Origin: Synergistaceae bacterium
GTDB taxonomy: Bacteria; Synergistota; Synergistia; Synergistales; Aminobacteriaceae
Direction: 5' to 3'
NCBI GenBank assembly: GCA_031267575.1
Contig: JAIRYN010000002.1
Span: forward strand, 1-36,941
DNA length: 36,941 nt
Positions within the stretch are counted from its first letter, which is position 1, and each line of letters begins with the position of its first letter. Both the position numbers and the translations under genes were made by a program. Positions 14,879 through 23,271 of the stretch are shown piece after piece. A model generated the notes under the pieces. It saw only the letters and a program-made list of their open reading frames with translations. It ran no database searches and had not been told where the DNA came from.

Positions 14879-16662
14879 GCGATTCTCCCTTCTTCAAGAA
14901 CGAGGATCAGGTCGGGGAGCCATTGCCGAGCCTCCTTCATTGAAGTTGCCAACTTTCCCACAAGTGCAAGCGTCTGACTGGTGATACCACCGCGAAGCGA
15001 GTCTTCCAACAACGCTGTTTTCGCGCTCAGGTCGTTCAGTGACAAACTAGCGGCAATGCCGTTCAAGGCACGGATATTGCTCAACGCCACCTCTAAGTTT
15101 TTGGCGTCGATGGCAGCCTTTATCTTCGGAAACAGCTCGTTTTTCTGATAGCTCCGAAGCAGGGTCGCGTATAGCTTACCGTTGCCTTTGAAGCGCGCGA
15201 GCCCTTCGGCCACGTTGATGAACGGCAACATGAGTTTCGTGTCGAACGTGGGTGTGTCGATCATCTTCTTTTTCTTTTCGTCCCCGCCATGCTTTTTTTC
15301 TTGTGAAGCCGCGTCCGGGGTAAAACGAGAGGGAATGTCAGCGCCGGCAAAATCCAGGAGCGAGTCTCCCTTTGGGTCTCTTTTCAAATTTTCTTTGACT
15401 GCCTTGTCCACGACTTGCAGTTCAACGGTGAAAAAGAAAACACTGCCTTTGCCCTCTTTGCTTCGGACGAAAATAGAGCCACCCATCAACTCCACGATGT
15501 TTTTGCAGATAACCAACCCTAGCCCCGTGCCGCCGAACTTACGCGCGATACCCCCGTCGGCCTGTTCAAAGGGGGAAAAAATCTTTTCCTGGTTCTCCTT
15601 GGAGATACCGATGCCGGAATCTTCAACCGATATTTCGAGGACGGCCTTATCATCGAGTCGTTGCCGTTGCCGTTGCCGTTGCCGGACGGAAAGGATAACA
15701 TGACCGTTCTCCGACGTAAACTTGATGGCGTTCGACAACACGTTGAGAAGAACTTGCGACAACCGCGCTTCATCGCCCACGTATAACGTCCCCACGGAGT
15801 TGTCGATCTGAAACGAGAGTTGTTGTTGTTTCTCCTGGCTTTTTATCGCGAACTCATCGTAAATGTTCATCAGCATTTTTCTCACGTCGAAAGAGGCGTT
15901 CGTGAGCTGAAGTTTACGCGTTTCAATTCTGGAGACGTCGAGAATGTCGTCGATGATCCCCCGCAGGTGCTTGGCGGAGAGGTCGATCTTTTTCAGACAG
16001 TCCTGGGCCTTGTCCATGTCTTGAGTTTGCTGGGCGATTTTTGTCATGCCGATAATTACGTTCATAGGAGTGCGGATTTCATGGCTCATGCGAGACAGAA
16101 ATTCGCTTTTGGCGTCGTTTGCTTTTTGCGCGCTTTCCAACGCGATCTGAAGGCTTTCCTCATGTCTCATCAGAGCGGCTTCGCTCCTTTGGTGAGCCGC
16201 GGTGGCTTCGGCGTAATCGGAAACATCGACAGAATGCTGGACATAGGCTTTTATGCCATCTGTCCAGTCGATAAGGCTCACGGTGTTTCTATAATGCTTC
16301 TTTACCCTGGGATCGTAACTTTCCCAGGTCCAGCGTGTCTCGGAATCATCCTGGGCTTCGCGATAAGGGCATGGCGGAGCGATTTCTGGCCCCAGAACTT
16401 CCCGCGCTTCTCTGTTGGCGTAAAGCAGTTTTCTGGTCTCGTATTGCCAGACGTAAACGTTACCATTCAGAGCGTCCAGAAGCTTTTTGAGTTTTTTCCC
16501 CTCGTTCTCGGATTCGTTTTTGGATTCATTTTCTTCGGCAATTGCCTGTTTCACGTGAAAAATTCCCGCTAATAACGCGGCAAACATTATTTCCCACCCT
16601 ATGGGCATCTTGATCACCCTCGCCTCTTCTTCGGGACGCCCAATATTATTGAGACTCCACAT
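14875..16662 (-). CDS. PAS-containing sensor histidine kinase with a degenerate C-terminal HPt-like domain
   Basis: Order: hydrophobic segment near residues 22-42 (possible single membrane anchor), a PAS-like sensor (about 60-150, with LLYANREAREVLG and ending VDVSDY), a coiled-coil linker, HisKA with H194 in MSHEIRTPMN, and HATPase with N, G1 and G2 boxes (VLSNAIKFT, EDSGIGI, GGTGLGL). A region at about 477-590 aligns with HPt domains and with the HPt gene at 16876, but the phosphorylatable His is R531 and the following Lys is N534. No receiver domain is present. The start could also be the ATG at 16608. It is coupled to the HD-GYP regulator. A CGTTGC array encodes RQ repeats in the HATPase. 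Confidence 0.9.
   Translation of the reverse strand: MWSLNNIGRPEEEARVIKMPIGWEIMFAALLAGIFHVKQAIAEENESKNESENEGKKLKKLLDALNGNVYVWQYETRKLLYANREAREVLGPEIAPPCPYREAQDDSETRWTWESYDPRVKKHYRNTVSLIDWTDGIKAYVQHSVDVSDYAEATAAHQRSEAALMRHEESLQIALESAQKANDAKSEFLSRMSHEIRTPMNVIIGMTKIAQQTQDMDKAQDCLKKIDLSAKHLRGIIDDILDVSRIETRKLQLTNASFDVRKMLMNIYDEFAIKSQEKQQQLSFQIDNSVGTLYVGDEARLSQVLLNVLSNAIKFTSENGHVILSVRQRQRQRQRLDDKAVLEISVEDSGIGISKENQEKIFSPFEQADGGIARKFGGTGLGLVICKNIVELMGGSIFVRSKEGKGSVFFFTVELQVVDKAVKENLKRDPKGDSLLDFAGADIPSRFTPDAASQEKKHGGDEKKKKMIDTPTFDTKLMLPFINVAEGLARFKGNGKLYATLLRSYQKNELFPKIKAAIDAKNLEVALSNIRALNGIAASLSLNDLSAKTALLEDSLRGGITSQTLALVGKLATSMKEARQWLPDLILVLEEGRIA
15659..15682 (+). repeat. In-frame 6-bp repeat inside the kinase gene, 4 copies
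   Basis: Four perfect CGTTGC copies; on the coding (minus) strand they give alternating Arg and Gln between two beta strands of the HATPase domain, before VEDSGIGI. Copy changes would add or remove two residues without a frameshift. Confidence 0.9.
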
Positions 16663-16875
16663 CTTCCCCCAGGCGTTTTGTGCTCATTGTTTAAATTGTT
16701 TAATGTTCAAAATCAAGACTTTTCACAACAGCCCAATAACGCGGTCTATTATATGCTATCATCTTCCAAAAAAGGGAAGAAAAAGGAGAAAAAATTCTGT
16801 CTGACGCTATAATAAGTCTTAAGTCTGTTGTATTTTATCGGACAGTCTCTAGGGAACAGCAAGGAGGAAAAAATT

Positions 16876-17241
16876 ATGGACGAAGCTGAAATCAAGCAGT
16901 ATATGGATACCGAAAAAGCGCTGGAGAGAATACGGGGAAACAAAAAACTTTTAAAAACGCTATTGACGCATTTTATGAACACCCAAGATCAGGTCGCTCA
17001 GTTGAAGCGAGAGGTCAAAGTGAACGATAAGGATGGCGCGGCCAAGAGTGCTCACGCCATTAAAGGTGTGGCGGCCAATCTTTCTATGACGGCTCTTTAC
17101 GACCAAAGCGTTTCCTTTGAGGCGTTGCTAAAAAGCGGCGGTGATACGGGTGATATGGCGGAGGGCTTCGGAACTTTCGAGACCGCTTATAAGAAAACGC
17201 TGGAGTGCGTGGAAGCTCTTCTTCGGAATTTTCCCGCTTGA
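16876..17241 (+). CDS. Stand-alone histidine phosphotransfer (HPt) protein
   Basis: The 121-residue helical protein has the canonical HPt phosphorylation motif SAHAIKGVAANLSM with H60 and K63 in place. HPt proteins shuttle phosphoryl groups between receiver domains in phosphorelays, in the cytoplasm. AAGGAGG is 8 nt upstream of the ATG at 16876; an ATG at 16828 in frame has no such site. A TATAAT occurs at 16808-16813. It is divergent from the kinase gene, and its sequence resembles that kinase's C-terminal domain, so they probably arose from a common module and may act in the same relay. Confidence 0.9.
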   Translation: MDEAEIKQYMDTEKALERIRGNKKLLKTLLTHFMNTQDQVAQLKREVKVNDKDGAAKSAHAIKGVAANLSMTALYDQSVSFEALLKSGGDTGDMAEGFGTFETAYKKTLECVEALLRNFPA

Positions 17242-17269
17242 GACCGCGAAGTGGTAAAATAGGCGCTTG

Positions 17270-17293
17270 ATTACGATTTTCATTACGATTTTC
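17270..17293 (+). repeat. Tandem 12-bp duplication upstream of secG
   Basis: Two perfect copies of ATTACGATTTTC in the 106-bp gap between the HPt gene and secG. Confidence 0.85.
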
Positions 17294-17347
17294 ATAAAGA
17301 TGAATTTCGAGAGAGACAAGTTCTCGAACGAGGAGGAATAGCTTAAA

Positions 17348-17566
17348 ATGAAGATTTTTTTGTCCTTGGTCCATATCGTTCTGAGCCTGACGCTGATGGT
17401 GGTTGTGTTGCTGCAGCACCGTAAGCAAGGCGGTTTTGGTGGGGCCTTCGGGGGCGGAACGCAAGCGGATGTTGGGCAATGGCAGCGTTTTACGGGTTTG
17501 ACAAAGCTGACGGTGCTCTTGGCGGGGTTTTTTATGTTAACCTCTCTATTGTTGATTTTGATCTAG
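17348..17566 (+). CDS. secG: Protein translocase subunit SecG
   Basis: SecG is the small auxiliary subunit of the SecYEG channel in the cytoplasmic membrane. The 72-residue product has the expected two membrane spans (about 3-21 and 49-71), joined by a Gly-rich loop with the family motif LLQHRKQGGFGGAFGGG. GAGGAGGA lies upstream. The next gene follows after 56 bp and is probably co-transcribed. Confidence 0.93.
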   Translation: MKIFLSLVHIVLSLTLMVVVLLQHRKQGGFGGAFGGGTQADVGQWQRFTGLTKLTVLLAGFFMLTSLLLILI

Positions 17567-17622
17567 GGCAAGCTGGCCCTGGACAAATCCGAAATTCACG
17601 TGAGGCCTACAACGGATCGAAA

Positions 17623-18651
17623 ATGTTGAATTCCTTGAGAGATGTAATGGAACTGAAGATAGATGGGGATAGATTCCTCAGCGCCACCCACGAGGAAATA
17701 CGTTCGGGACTTACCACAGATGTCTACTTCATCAACACCCGCGACGTACTTGCGTCCGTGGGACGTTTGGATGTGGAGGTGACGGCCGAAATCTTCGCCA
17801 GGAAACAGGGGATTTTCGCCGGAACAGAAGAGGTTCGCGAACTCTTGAAAAACCGTTCAGTGTCCATCGAAGCGCTTCCTGAGGGAGAGCATTTCGACTC
17901 CAAGGAGACACTGCTCCGCATTCGAGGTGCTTATGGCGAGTTTGGGTTGTATGAAGCCCCTCTTTTGGGTTTTCTTTCCAGTTCTAGCGGTTGGGCCACG
18001 GCTGCCCGTCAGTGCGTGGACGCGGCGGAGGGCAAGCCGGTCCTTTCCTTTGGCGCGCGTCACGTACACCCCTCCGTGGCTCCCGTTATGGACAGCGTGG
18101 CGGTAAAAGTTGGAGGATGCGCGGGAGCCAGTTGCGTTCTGGGCGCGAAGCTCTGCGGCAAAGAGCCCTCCGGGACAGTTCCCCACGCGGCAGTGTTGAT
18201 TCTGGGAGACACGCTGACGTTGGCCAAAGCCTACGACGTGGAACTCCCCGCTCATATCGGGCGCATTTTTCTGGTGGACACTTTTAAGGACGAGGCGGAG
18301 GAGACCCTGCGCCTAGCGGAGGCTTTGGGAAAGAAACTGGACGCCATTCGCCTGGATACCCCAGGAGAGCGGGGTGGCGTTACCCCGGAGTTGGTGGCGG
18401 AGGTGCGTTATCGCCTGAATATGGGATCTTTCAATCACGTCAAGATTGTCGTTTCAGGGGGATTGACTCCCGTCAGAATAGCGGAACTTTCCGCGTCGGG
18501 GGCGGATGTTTTCGGCGTGGGGAGTTTTATCGCCCATGCTCCGCCTATCGATATGACTATGGACCTGAAGGAGATCGAGGGGCATCCCGTGGCCAAGCGG
18601 GGAAGGTTGCCAGGGGTACTTGCCAATCCTCGCCTCGTTCGTATAAAATAA
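17623..18651 (+). CDS. Nicotinate phosphoribosyltransferase-like protein (short type)
   Basis: The product (342 aa from the ATG at 17623) resembles the short nicotinate/quinolinate phosphoribosyltransferase type found in archaea and several anaerobic bacteria, which makes nicotinate mononucleotide from nicotinate and PRPP in NAD salvage. Visible features: GLTTDVYFINTRDVL near the N-terminus, the SFGARHVHPSVAPVMD block, VDTFKDEAEETLRLAE, IRLDTPGERGGVTPELV and the phosphate-binding IVVSGGLTPVRIAEL. The frame is open back into secG, but those residues are not family-like. The ATG at 17647 is an alternative start. Activity is inferred from the family; quinolinate cannot be strictly excluded as substrate. 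Confidence 0.85.
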   Translation: MLNSLRDVMELKIDGDRFLSATHEEIRSGLTTDVYFINTRDVLASVGRLDVEVTAEIFARKQGIFAGTEEVRELLKNRSVSIEALPEGEHFDSKETLLRIRGAYGEFGLYEAPLLGFLSSSSGWATAARQCVDAAEGKPVLSFGARHVHPSVAPVMDSVAVKVGGCAGASCVLGAKLCGKEPSGTVPHAAVLILGDTLTLAKAYDVELPAHIGRIFLVDTFKDEAEETLRLAEALGKKLDAIRLDTPGERGGVTPELVAEVRYRLNMGSFNHVKIVVSGGLTPVRIAELSASGADVFGVGSFIAHAPPIDMTMDLKEIEGHPVAKRGRLPGVLANPRLVRIK

Positions 18652-18820
18652 TAAAGTTTGCTGAAAAATTGTAAGCTGAGTGGTTTGCGCTAGGACGGAT
18701 CGAGCATCCGAGAGGGCCCCCTGCCACATTCTCGGTCTGCTTTTCGGAAAAGCGCGACGACGATATTTATAGATTTTTCGGCAAGACGTGACAGAGTGGT
18801 TATATTGAGGAGGAAACAAG

Positions 18821-19252
18821 ATGGCAGGCAGTGGTTCCTACTTAGCTAAAAAAGAGACGGTGGAAAGGCAATGGTTTGTGGTCGACGCCACGGACAGGCC
18901 GGTGGGGCGTCTAGCGGCGCGGATCGCGCGGATCTTGACGGGGAAGCATCGACCCACTTTCACCCCCCACGTGGACACAGGGGATTTTGTGGTTGTCGTG
19001 AACGCCGACAAGGTTCGTTTGACGGGCAAAAAAGGCGCTCAATCTCATTATCATTATCATACGGGACATAGTGGCGGATACCGGTCGATTTCCTGGGATG
19101 TCATGCTTCAGAAAAAACCGGAGTTTTTGTTTGAACACGTGGTCAGGGGAATGTTACCCAAAACGCGTCTTAAATACGATCGAAAGTTGAAAGTCTACGC
19201 GGGCCCCCATCACCCTCACGCGGCACAGTCGCCTGTAGCGCTCGACCTTTGA
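18821..19252 (+). CDS. rplM: 50S ribosomal protein L13
   Basis: Typical L13 of 143 aa, with QWFVVDATDRPVGRLAARIARILTGKH and the C-terminal KVYAGPHHPHAAQSP block. GAGGAGG lies 8 nt upstream. A His/Tyr-rich insertion-like stretch (SHYHYHTGHSGGYRS) stands where others have YYRHSGYPGG. The 169-bp gap upstream has GC-rich complementary segments that could hold an L13 leader, but I could not define a structure. It is followed by rpsI, the conserved pair. Confidence 0.97.
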   Translation: MAGSGSYLAKKETVERQWFVVDATDRPVGRLAARIARILTGKHRPTFTPHVDTGDFVVVVNADKVRLTGKKGAQSHYHYHTGHSGGYRSISWDVMLQKKPEFLFEHVVRGMLPKTRLKYDRKLKVYAGPHHPHAAQSPVALDL

Positions 19253-19278
19253 CGTTTTGGAATGGGAGGAGAAAGTCA

Positions 19279-19674
19279 ATGGAGGATAATAGCTATTTTT
19301 GGGGCACCGGCAGGCGCAAGAACGCGTTAGCTCGGGTGAGGGTGCGCCCCGGTAACGGAGAGATAAAAATCAACGACAGGACGGTGGAAGATTATTTCCC
19401 GCGCCTAGTCTGGCAGTCTCAGGTATTACAGTCTTTGAAGGTTTCCAGCCTGGAGGGGAAAGTAGATGTCTTTGTCCGAGCGACAGGAGGCGGTTTGACA
19501 GGACAGGCAGGCGCGGCCAAGATGGGTATTGCTCGCGCTCTGATCAAGTTAAACCCCGATTTGCGCCCGGCCTTGAAAAAGGAGGGGCTTTTGACCCGAG
19601 ACTCTCGCATGGTGGAACGTAAAAAATTCGGCCAGAAAGGTGCTCGAGGCAAGAGGCAGTACTCCAAACGTTAA
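19279..19674 (+). CDS. rpsI: 30S ribosomal protein S9
   Basis: Canonical S9 (131 aa): FWGTGRRKNALARVRVRPGNG, GGGLTGQAGAAKMGIARAL and the basic C-terminal tail KGARGKRQYSKR that reaches the P-site tRNA. The ATG at 19279 has GGAGGA 8 nt upstream. It lies 26 bp after rplM and ends 18 bp before a strong terminator. Confidence 0.97.
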   Translation: MEDNSYFWGTGRRKNALARVRVRPGNGEIKINDRTVEDYFPRLVWQSQVLQSLKVSSLEGKVDVFVRATGGGLTGQAGAAKMGIARALIKLNPDLRPALKKEGLLTRDSRMVERKKFGQKGARGKRQYSKR

Positions 19675-19692
19675 GCGTTTAGCCATTAATAA

Positions 19693-19727
19693 ACCGACCG
19701 GCTTTTGGCCGGTCGGTGTTTTTTTCG
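19693..19727 (+). terminator. Intrinsic terminator after rpsI
   Basis: A perfect 10-bp GC-rich stem (19693-19702 with 19708-19717) with a TTTTG loop is followed by G and eight T residues. It is the best classical terminator in the window and ends the rplM-rpsI operon. Confidence 0.93.
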
Positions 19728-19752
19728 AAAACCGGCATGAATAGAGATCTGA

Positions 19753-19787
19753 TGGCTATGTCGAAGATGATGACTATGTCGAAGAAC
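19753..19787 (+). repeat. Tandem repeat of about 18 bp, 2 copies
   Basis: TGGCTATGTCGAAGATGA is followed directly by TGACTATGTCGAAGAAC. It lies in the 308-bp gap between rpsI and the amidohydrolase gene. Apart from this, the rpsI terminator, a short AGATTTGA-type repeat near 19818 and a TATAAT at 19921-19926, I see nothing in that gap. Confidence 0.75.
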
Positions 19788-19920
19788 TCCCAAGGTTTGA
19801 CAGATGCGAGGATCGATTCAATAGATTTGATAGATTTGACAGAGATGAGATAAGTTATGATGTTTATGCTCTTGTTTGCCTTCGTGGTGGAGCGACAAGA
19901 CAAGAGACGCGAACTTGCGC

Positions 19921-19926
19921 TATAAT
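19921..19926 (+). promoter_or_regulatory. Possible -10 box for the amidohydrolase operon
   Basis: A perfect TATAAT lies 57 bp before the ATG at 19983. No convincing -35 hexamer is present at 16-18 nt upstream, so the promoter call is weak. Confidence 0.3.
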
Positions 19927-19982
19927 CGACCTCGTATTTCCAGCATTTTGATTTTGCAAAACCGGAATTTGGGAGGTTGCTT

Positions 19983-21614
19983 ATGCATAAAAAGATGGCG
20001 TTCGTCAACGGGCGGGTTCATACCCCCCTGGGGGTGAAAGAGGCTCTTTTAATCAAGGGCGGAAGAGTGACGGAGCTAGGGTCCAGCGCGGATATCGCGC
20101 CGGCCGCGAATTTGGCGGGTGAGGGAGACATGACGGTCCTCGACCTGAAAGGACGATCCGTGTTTCCGGGCTTCGGCGATTCTCACATGCACTTTATGGC
20201 ATGGCTGGAGTCTCAAGAGCTTCTGGACCTGAGATCTTGTAAATCCATCGACGAAATGAGGACCGCGCTCAAGTTGTACATCGAAACCCATCCTGTCGCC
20301 GAGGGGGGATGGTATCGCGGCCGGGGCTGGAACGACGCTAATTGGGCCGAAGGACGCCGACCCACTCGCTGGGATTTGGACGACCTGTCCCCACGCAACC
20401 CCGTAGTCCTGACACGGACGTGCGGGCACGTGGCCGTGGCAAATACCGTAGCCCTGAAAGTGGCGGGAGTCACGGCGGATACCCACGTGGAGGGGGGCGT
20501 GATCGGCATCGACAGCGACGGGGAACCTGACGGTATTCTCTGCGAGGCGGCGGGCCGGTACGTATACAACCATATTCCCAAACTTCAAGACGAAGACTTG
20601 CGTCTCCTTCTGAAAAAATACGGTCCCCTGGTGGCGAGCTTTGGTCTGACCCAGTTGCACTCGGACGACGTGGGCATGTTTGGTTTCGACTTTCGCCGCG
20701 CCATCGGTTTTTACATGAAAGCTGAACGGGACGGACTATTGCCGTTTCGCGTTCGCCAGCAACTCATGCTTCCCAAACGAGAGCTGCTGATGGATTTTCT
20801 TTCCGAGGGCTGGCGCACGGGCGACGGAACCCCGTTTTACCAAATCGGCCCCTTGAAGCTGATTTGCGACGGTTCCTTAGGAGGACGCACAGCCTTTTTG
20901 CTCCATGATTACGCGGACAAACCGGGAGACCGAGGGTTAGCCATGTTCGATCAAGAGCGTTTGAACGAGATGATTTTCATTGCCCATTCATCAGGGATGC
21001 AGGTCGCCGCCCACGCCATCGGAGACGGAGCTCTGGAGATGTGCCTGAACGCCTTTGAGGCCGCGCAGTCAGAGAGCCCCGGCATTTTCCGTCACAAAAT
21101 TGTCCATGCGCAGATCGCCGACGACCGGCAGTTTGACCGTATGAAAAACCTTCAAGTAGGAGCAGCGATCCAACCCAGTTTCGTCCCCTCCGACCGAAGC
21201 ATGGCCATTGAGCGACTGGGCGAGCAATGGGCATCGCGGAGCTATCGCTGGAAGACGATGCTGCGCAAGGGTATCGTCCTTTCCGGAGGTTCGGACGCCC
21301 CTATCGAAAGTTTGCGTCCCTTGGACGGCATCCATGCGGCTGTCACACGCCAAAGCCAGTCGGAAAACCCGGAGGAAAGTTGGACTCCCGAAGAAAAGCT
21401 CTCGGTCGCCGAGGCCATTTCCCTTTACACTTGGGGTAATGCCTGGCACGGAAGCAACGAAAAACGCCGGGGAGAAATTTCGGTGGGCCGAGACGCGGAT
21501 CTGGTGGTTCTGGAGCGGGATCCCTTCGTGGAACCCGTGGCGGACCTCTGGAAGATTCCTGTGGCCATGACTCTGTGCGGCGGGAACGTCACTTATATCG
21601 GTGAAAACTGGTAA
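19983..21614 (+). CDS. YtcJ-type metal-dependent amidohydrolase
   Basis: A 543-residue member of the amidohydrolase superfamily (amidohydrolase_3/YtcJ group). Metal-site motifs: DSHMHF after the GRSVFPGFG beta segment (residues about 62-72), H in TRTCGHVAVAN, HAIGDGALEMCL (about 341-352), VHAQIADD and the terminal GGSDAPIES with its catalytic Asp. A C-terminal beta sandwich (EISVGRDADLVVLERDPF) closes the fold. Members hydrolyse amide or related bonds; the substrate here is unknown. GGGAGG lies 6-7 nt before the ATG at 19983; a TTG two codons earlier is less likely. It precedes malQ by 18 bp, but no functional link to glycogen is evident. Confidence 0.88.
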   Translation: MHKKMAFVNGRVHTPLGVKEALLIKGGRVTELGSSADIAPAANLAGEGDMTVLDLKGRSVFPGFGDSHMHFMAWLESQELLDLRSCKSIDEMRTALKLYIETHPVAEGGWYRGRGWNDANWAEGRRPTRWDLDDLSPRNPVVLTRTCGHVAVANTVALKVAGVTADTHVEGGVIGIDSDGEPDGILCEAAGRYVYNHIPKLQDEDLRLLLKKYGPLVASFGLTQLHSDDVGMFGFDFRRAIGFYMKAERDGLLPFRVRQQLMLPKRELLMDFLSEGWRTGDGTPFYQIGPLKLICDGSLGGRTAFLLHDYADKPGDRGLAMFDQERLNEMIFIAHSSGMQVAAHAIGDGALEMCLNAFEAAQSESPGIFRHKIVHAQIADDRQFDRMKNLQVGAAIQPSFVPSDRSMAIERLGEQWASRSYRWKTMLRKGIVLSGGSDAPIESLRPLDGIHAAVTRQSQSENPEESWTPEEKLSVAEAISLYTWGNAWHGSNEKRRGEISVGRDADLVVLERDPFVEPVADLWKIPVAMTLCGGNVTYIGENW

Positions 21615-21632
21615 TGAAGGGAGACCTATTTT

Positions 21633-23117
21633 ATGGCGCGTAAAAGCGGTGTGCTTCTGCCTTTGACCTCTCTCCCCTCGAAATACGGGATTGGTGATTT
21701 GGGACCGGAAGCGACGCGCTTCGTCGAGTTTTTGAAGGACGCGGGTCAGGCGGTATGGCAGGTTCTGCCTCTGAACGCTATCGACGGCGGCAGCGGAAAT
21801 TCTCCCTACAGTCCTCTTTCGGCTTTTGCGGGCAGCGAACTGCTGATCAGCCCAGAGATCATGGCTGGTGACGGACTTCTGGACGAGGACGACGTCAAAG
21901 ACCTGCCGACGTTTGCCCACGGGCGCGTGGATTACGACTTGGCGCGCACTTTCAAGGGAAATCTTTTGCGCCGCGCGTGGCTGAACTTCAAAAACGCGGG
22001 ACGCCGGATGGAGTATGAGGAGTTTTTCTCCGTCAATAAACATTGGCTGGAGCCCTACAGCTTTTTTACCGCGCTCAAAGAAATCCACAACGGGGAATGC
22101 TGGCAAAACTGGCCCGACGAACTAAAGTACCGCCGCCACGAGGCACTGCACAAAGTCTGGCTGACGTATCAAGACGAAATCGAGCGCCACCGTTTCATCC
22201 AGTTCGTCTTTCACTCCCAGATGGCGCGTTTCCGAGAGTGTCTTGGACGGTTCGGCATCCAGCTCGTGGGCGACGCGCCCATATATATGACTCTGGACAG
22301 CGCCGACGTGTGGGCCAACCCTCACCTTTTTGAACTCGACGAGGAATTGAACCCCATTTCCGTGGCGGGGGTGCCACCCGATTACTACAGCAAGACGGGA
22401 CAGTTGTGGGGAAATCCTCTTTACCGCTGGGAAGCTATGGAGGCCGACGGTTTTCAATGGTGGATGAGCCGCCTGCGTCACCTTTTGACTCTTTTCGACA
22501 GAATCCGGATCGATCATTTTAGGGGCCTCATCGGCTATTGGGCGTTGCCCGCGAACGCGGAGACCGCCGAAAAAGGCTGTTGGCGCGGTGTTCCTCACGC
22601 GCGATTTTTCGAGCGTCTGTGCTGGGAGTTCCCCGACAGACCCTTCTGGGCCGAAAATCTTGGAGTCCTCACTCCTGAGATCGAGGCCGCTCGCAAAGGT
22701 ATGGGGCTTTTGGGTATGCTCGTCCTGCATTTCGCCTTTGAGGCCCCCGGGCTTAACCCCTACGCGCCCCACAACCACACTCCCGACAACGTGATCTATA
22801 CTGGCACCCACGACAATAACACCTCTATTGGGTGGTTCGAAAAGGGATCGCCCAAAGAGATCTCTAACCTTATCCTTTACTTGGGCAAAGAGATTAACCG
22901 CGACACCATCTGCGGGGACATGATTCGCATGGCGATGTCCTCCGTCGCCGAGATGGCTGTCGTGCAAATGCAGGATTGGCTGGAGCTGGGGGAGCAGACC
23001 CGAACAAACCTCCCGTCCACGCCCAAAGGAAATTGGGAGTGGCGGATGATGCCGGGACAGACCACGCCTGACCTGGCTTCCCGCATGAAGACCCTGGCCA
23101 ACCTCTATGGTCGTTGA
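21633..23117 (+). CDS. malQ: 4-alpha-glucanotransferase (amylomaltase, GH77)
   Basis: The enzyme transfers alpha-1,4-glucan segments between maltodextrins in the cytoplasm. The 494-aa product has the family length and motifs: SGVLLPLTSLPSKYGIGDLG start, SPYSPLSAFAGSELLIS, the nucleophile block RIDHFRGLIGYW, the acid/base block FWAENLGVLTPEIE, and YTGTHDNNTSIGWF with the third catalytic Asp. AAGGGAG lies 10 nt before the ATG. It heads the glycogen block, followed by glgP, glgA and glgC, and would remodel the oligosaccharides left by phosphorylase. Confidence 0.96.
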   Translation: MARKSGVLLPLTSLPSKYGIGDLGPEATRFVEFLKDAGQAVWQVLPLNAIDGGSGNSPYSPLSAFAGSELLISPEIMAGDGLLDEDDVKDLPTFAHGRVDYDLARTFKGNLLRRAWLNFKNAGRRMEYEEFFSVNKHWLEPYSFFTALKEIHNGECWQNWPDELKYRRHEALHKVWLTYQDEIERHRFIQFVFHSQMARFRECLGRFGIQLVGDAPIYMTLDSADVWANPHLFELDEELNPISVAGVPPDYYSKTGQLWGNPLYRWEAMEADGFQWWMSRLRHLLTLFDRIRIDHFRGLIGYWALPANAETAEKGCWRGVPHARFFERLCWEFPDRPFWAENLGVLTPEIEAARKGMGLLGMLVLHFAFEAPGLNPYAPHNHTPDNVIYTGTHDNNTSIGWFEKGSPKEISNLILYLGKEINRDTICGDMIRMAMSSVAEMAVVQMQDWLELGEQTRTNLPSTPKGNWEWRMMPGQTTPDLASRMKTLANLYGR

Positions 23118-23142
23118 GCCTATTTTTTAGATTTCAATTTTT

Positions 23143-23174
23143 CCATATTTTCATATTTCAATATTTCAATATGG
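23143..23174 (+). repeat. AT-rich imperfect palindrome between malQ and glgP
   Basis: CCATATT (23143-23149) and AATATGG (23168-23174) frame two ATATTTCA-like units. It could be a weak stem-loop or simply AT-rich repeat; no T-run follows. Confidence 0.35.
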
Positions 23175-23271
23175 AACATCGGCTCTGGGACCTTTATAAA
23201 ATTTTATGAGATAATTTATGTTCAAACGCCGACATCCCCCTATAGGGGAACCGGGAAAGGAGTTTGCGAGA

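Noticed and set aside
17479-17622. Upstream extension of the nicotinate phosphoribosyltransferase frame over secG
   Set aside because: The overlap is in another frame of secG and the residues do not resemble the family N-terminus.
18652-18820. L13 autoregulatory leader
   Set aside because: The gap before rplM has GC-rich segments, but I could not identify a stable, defined structure by eye.
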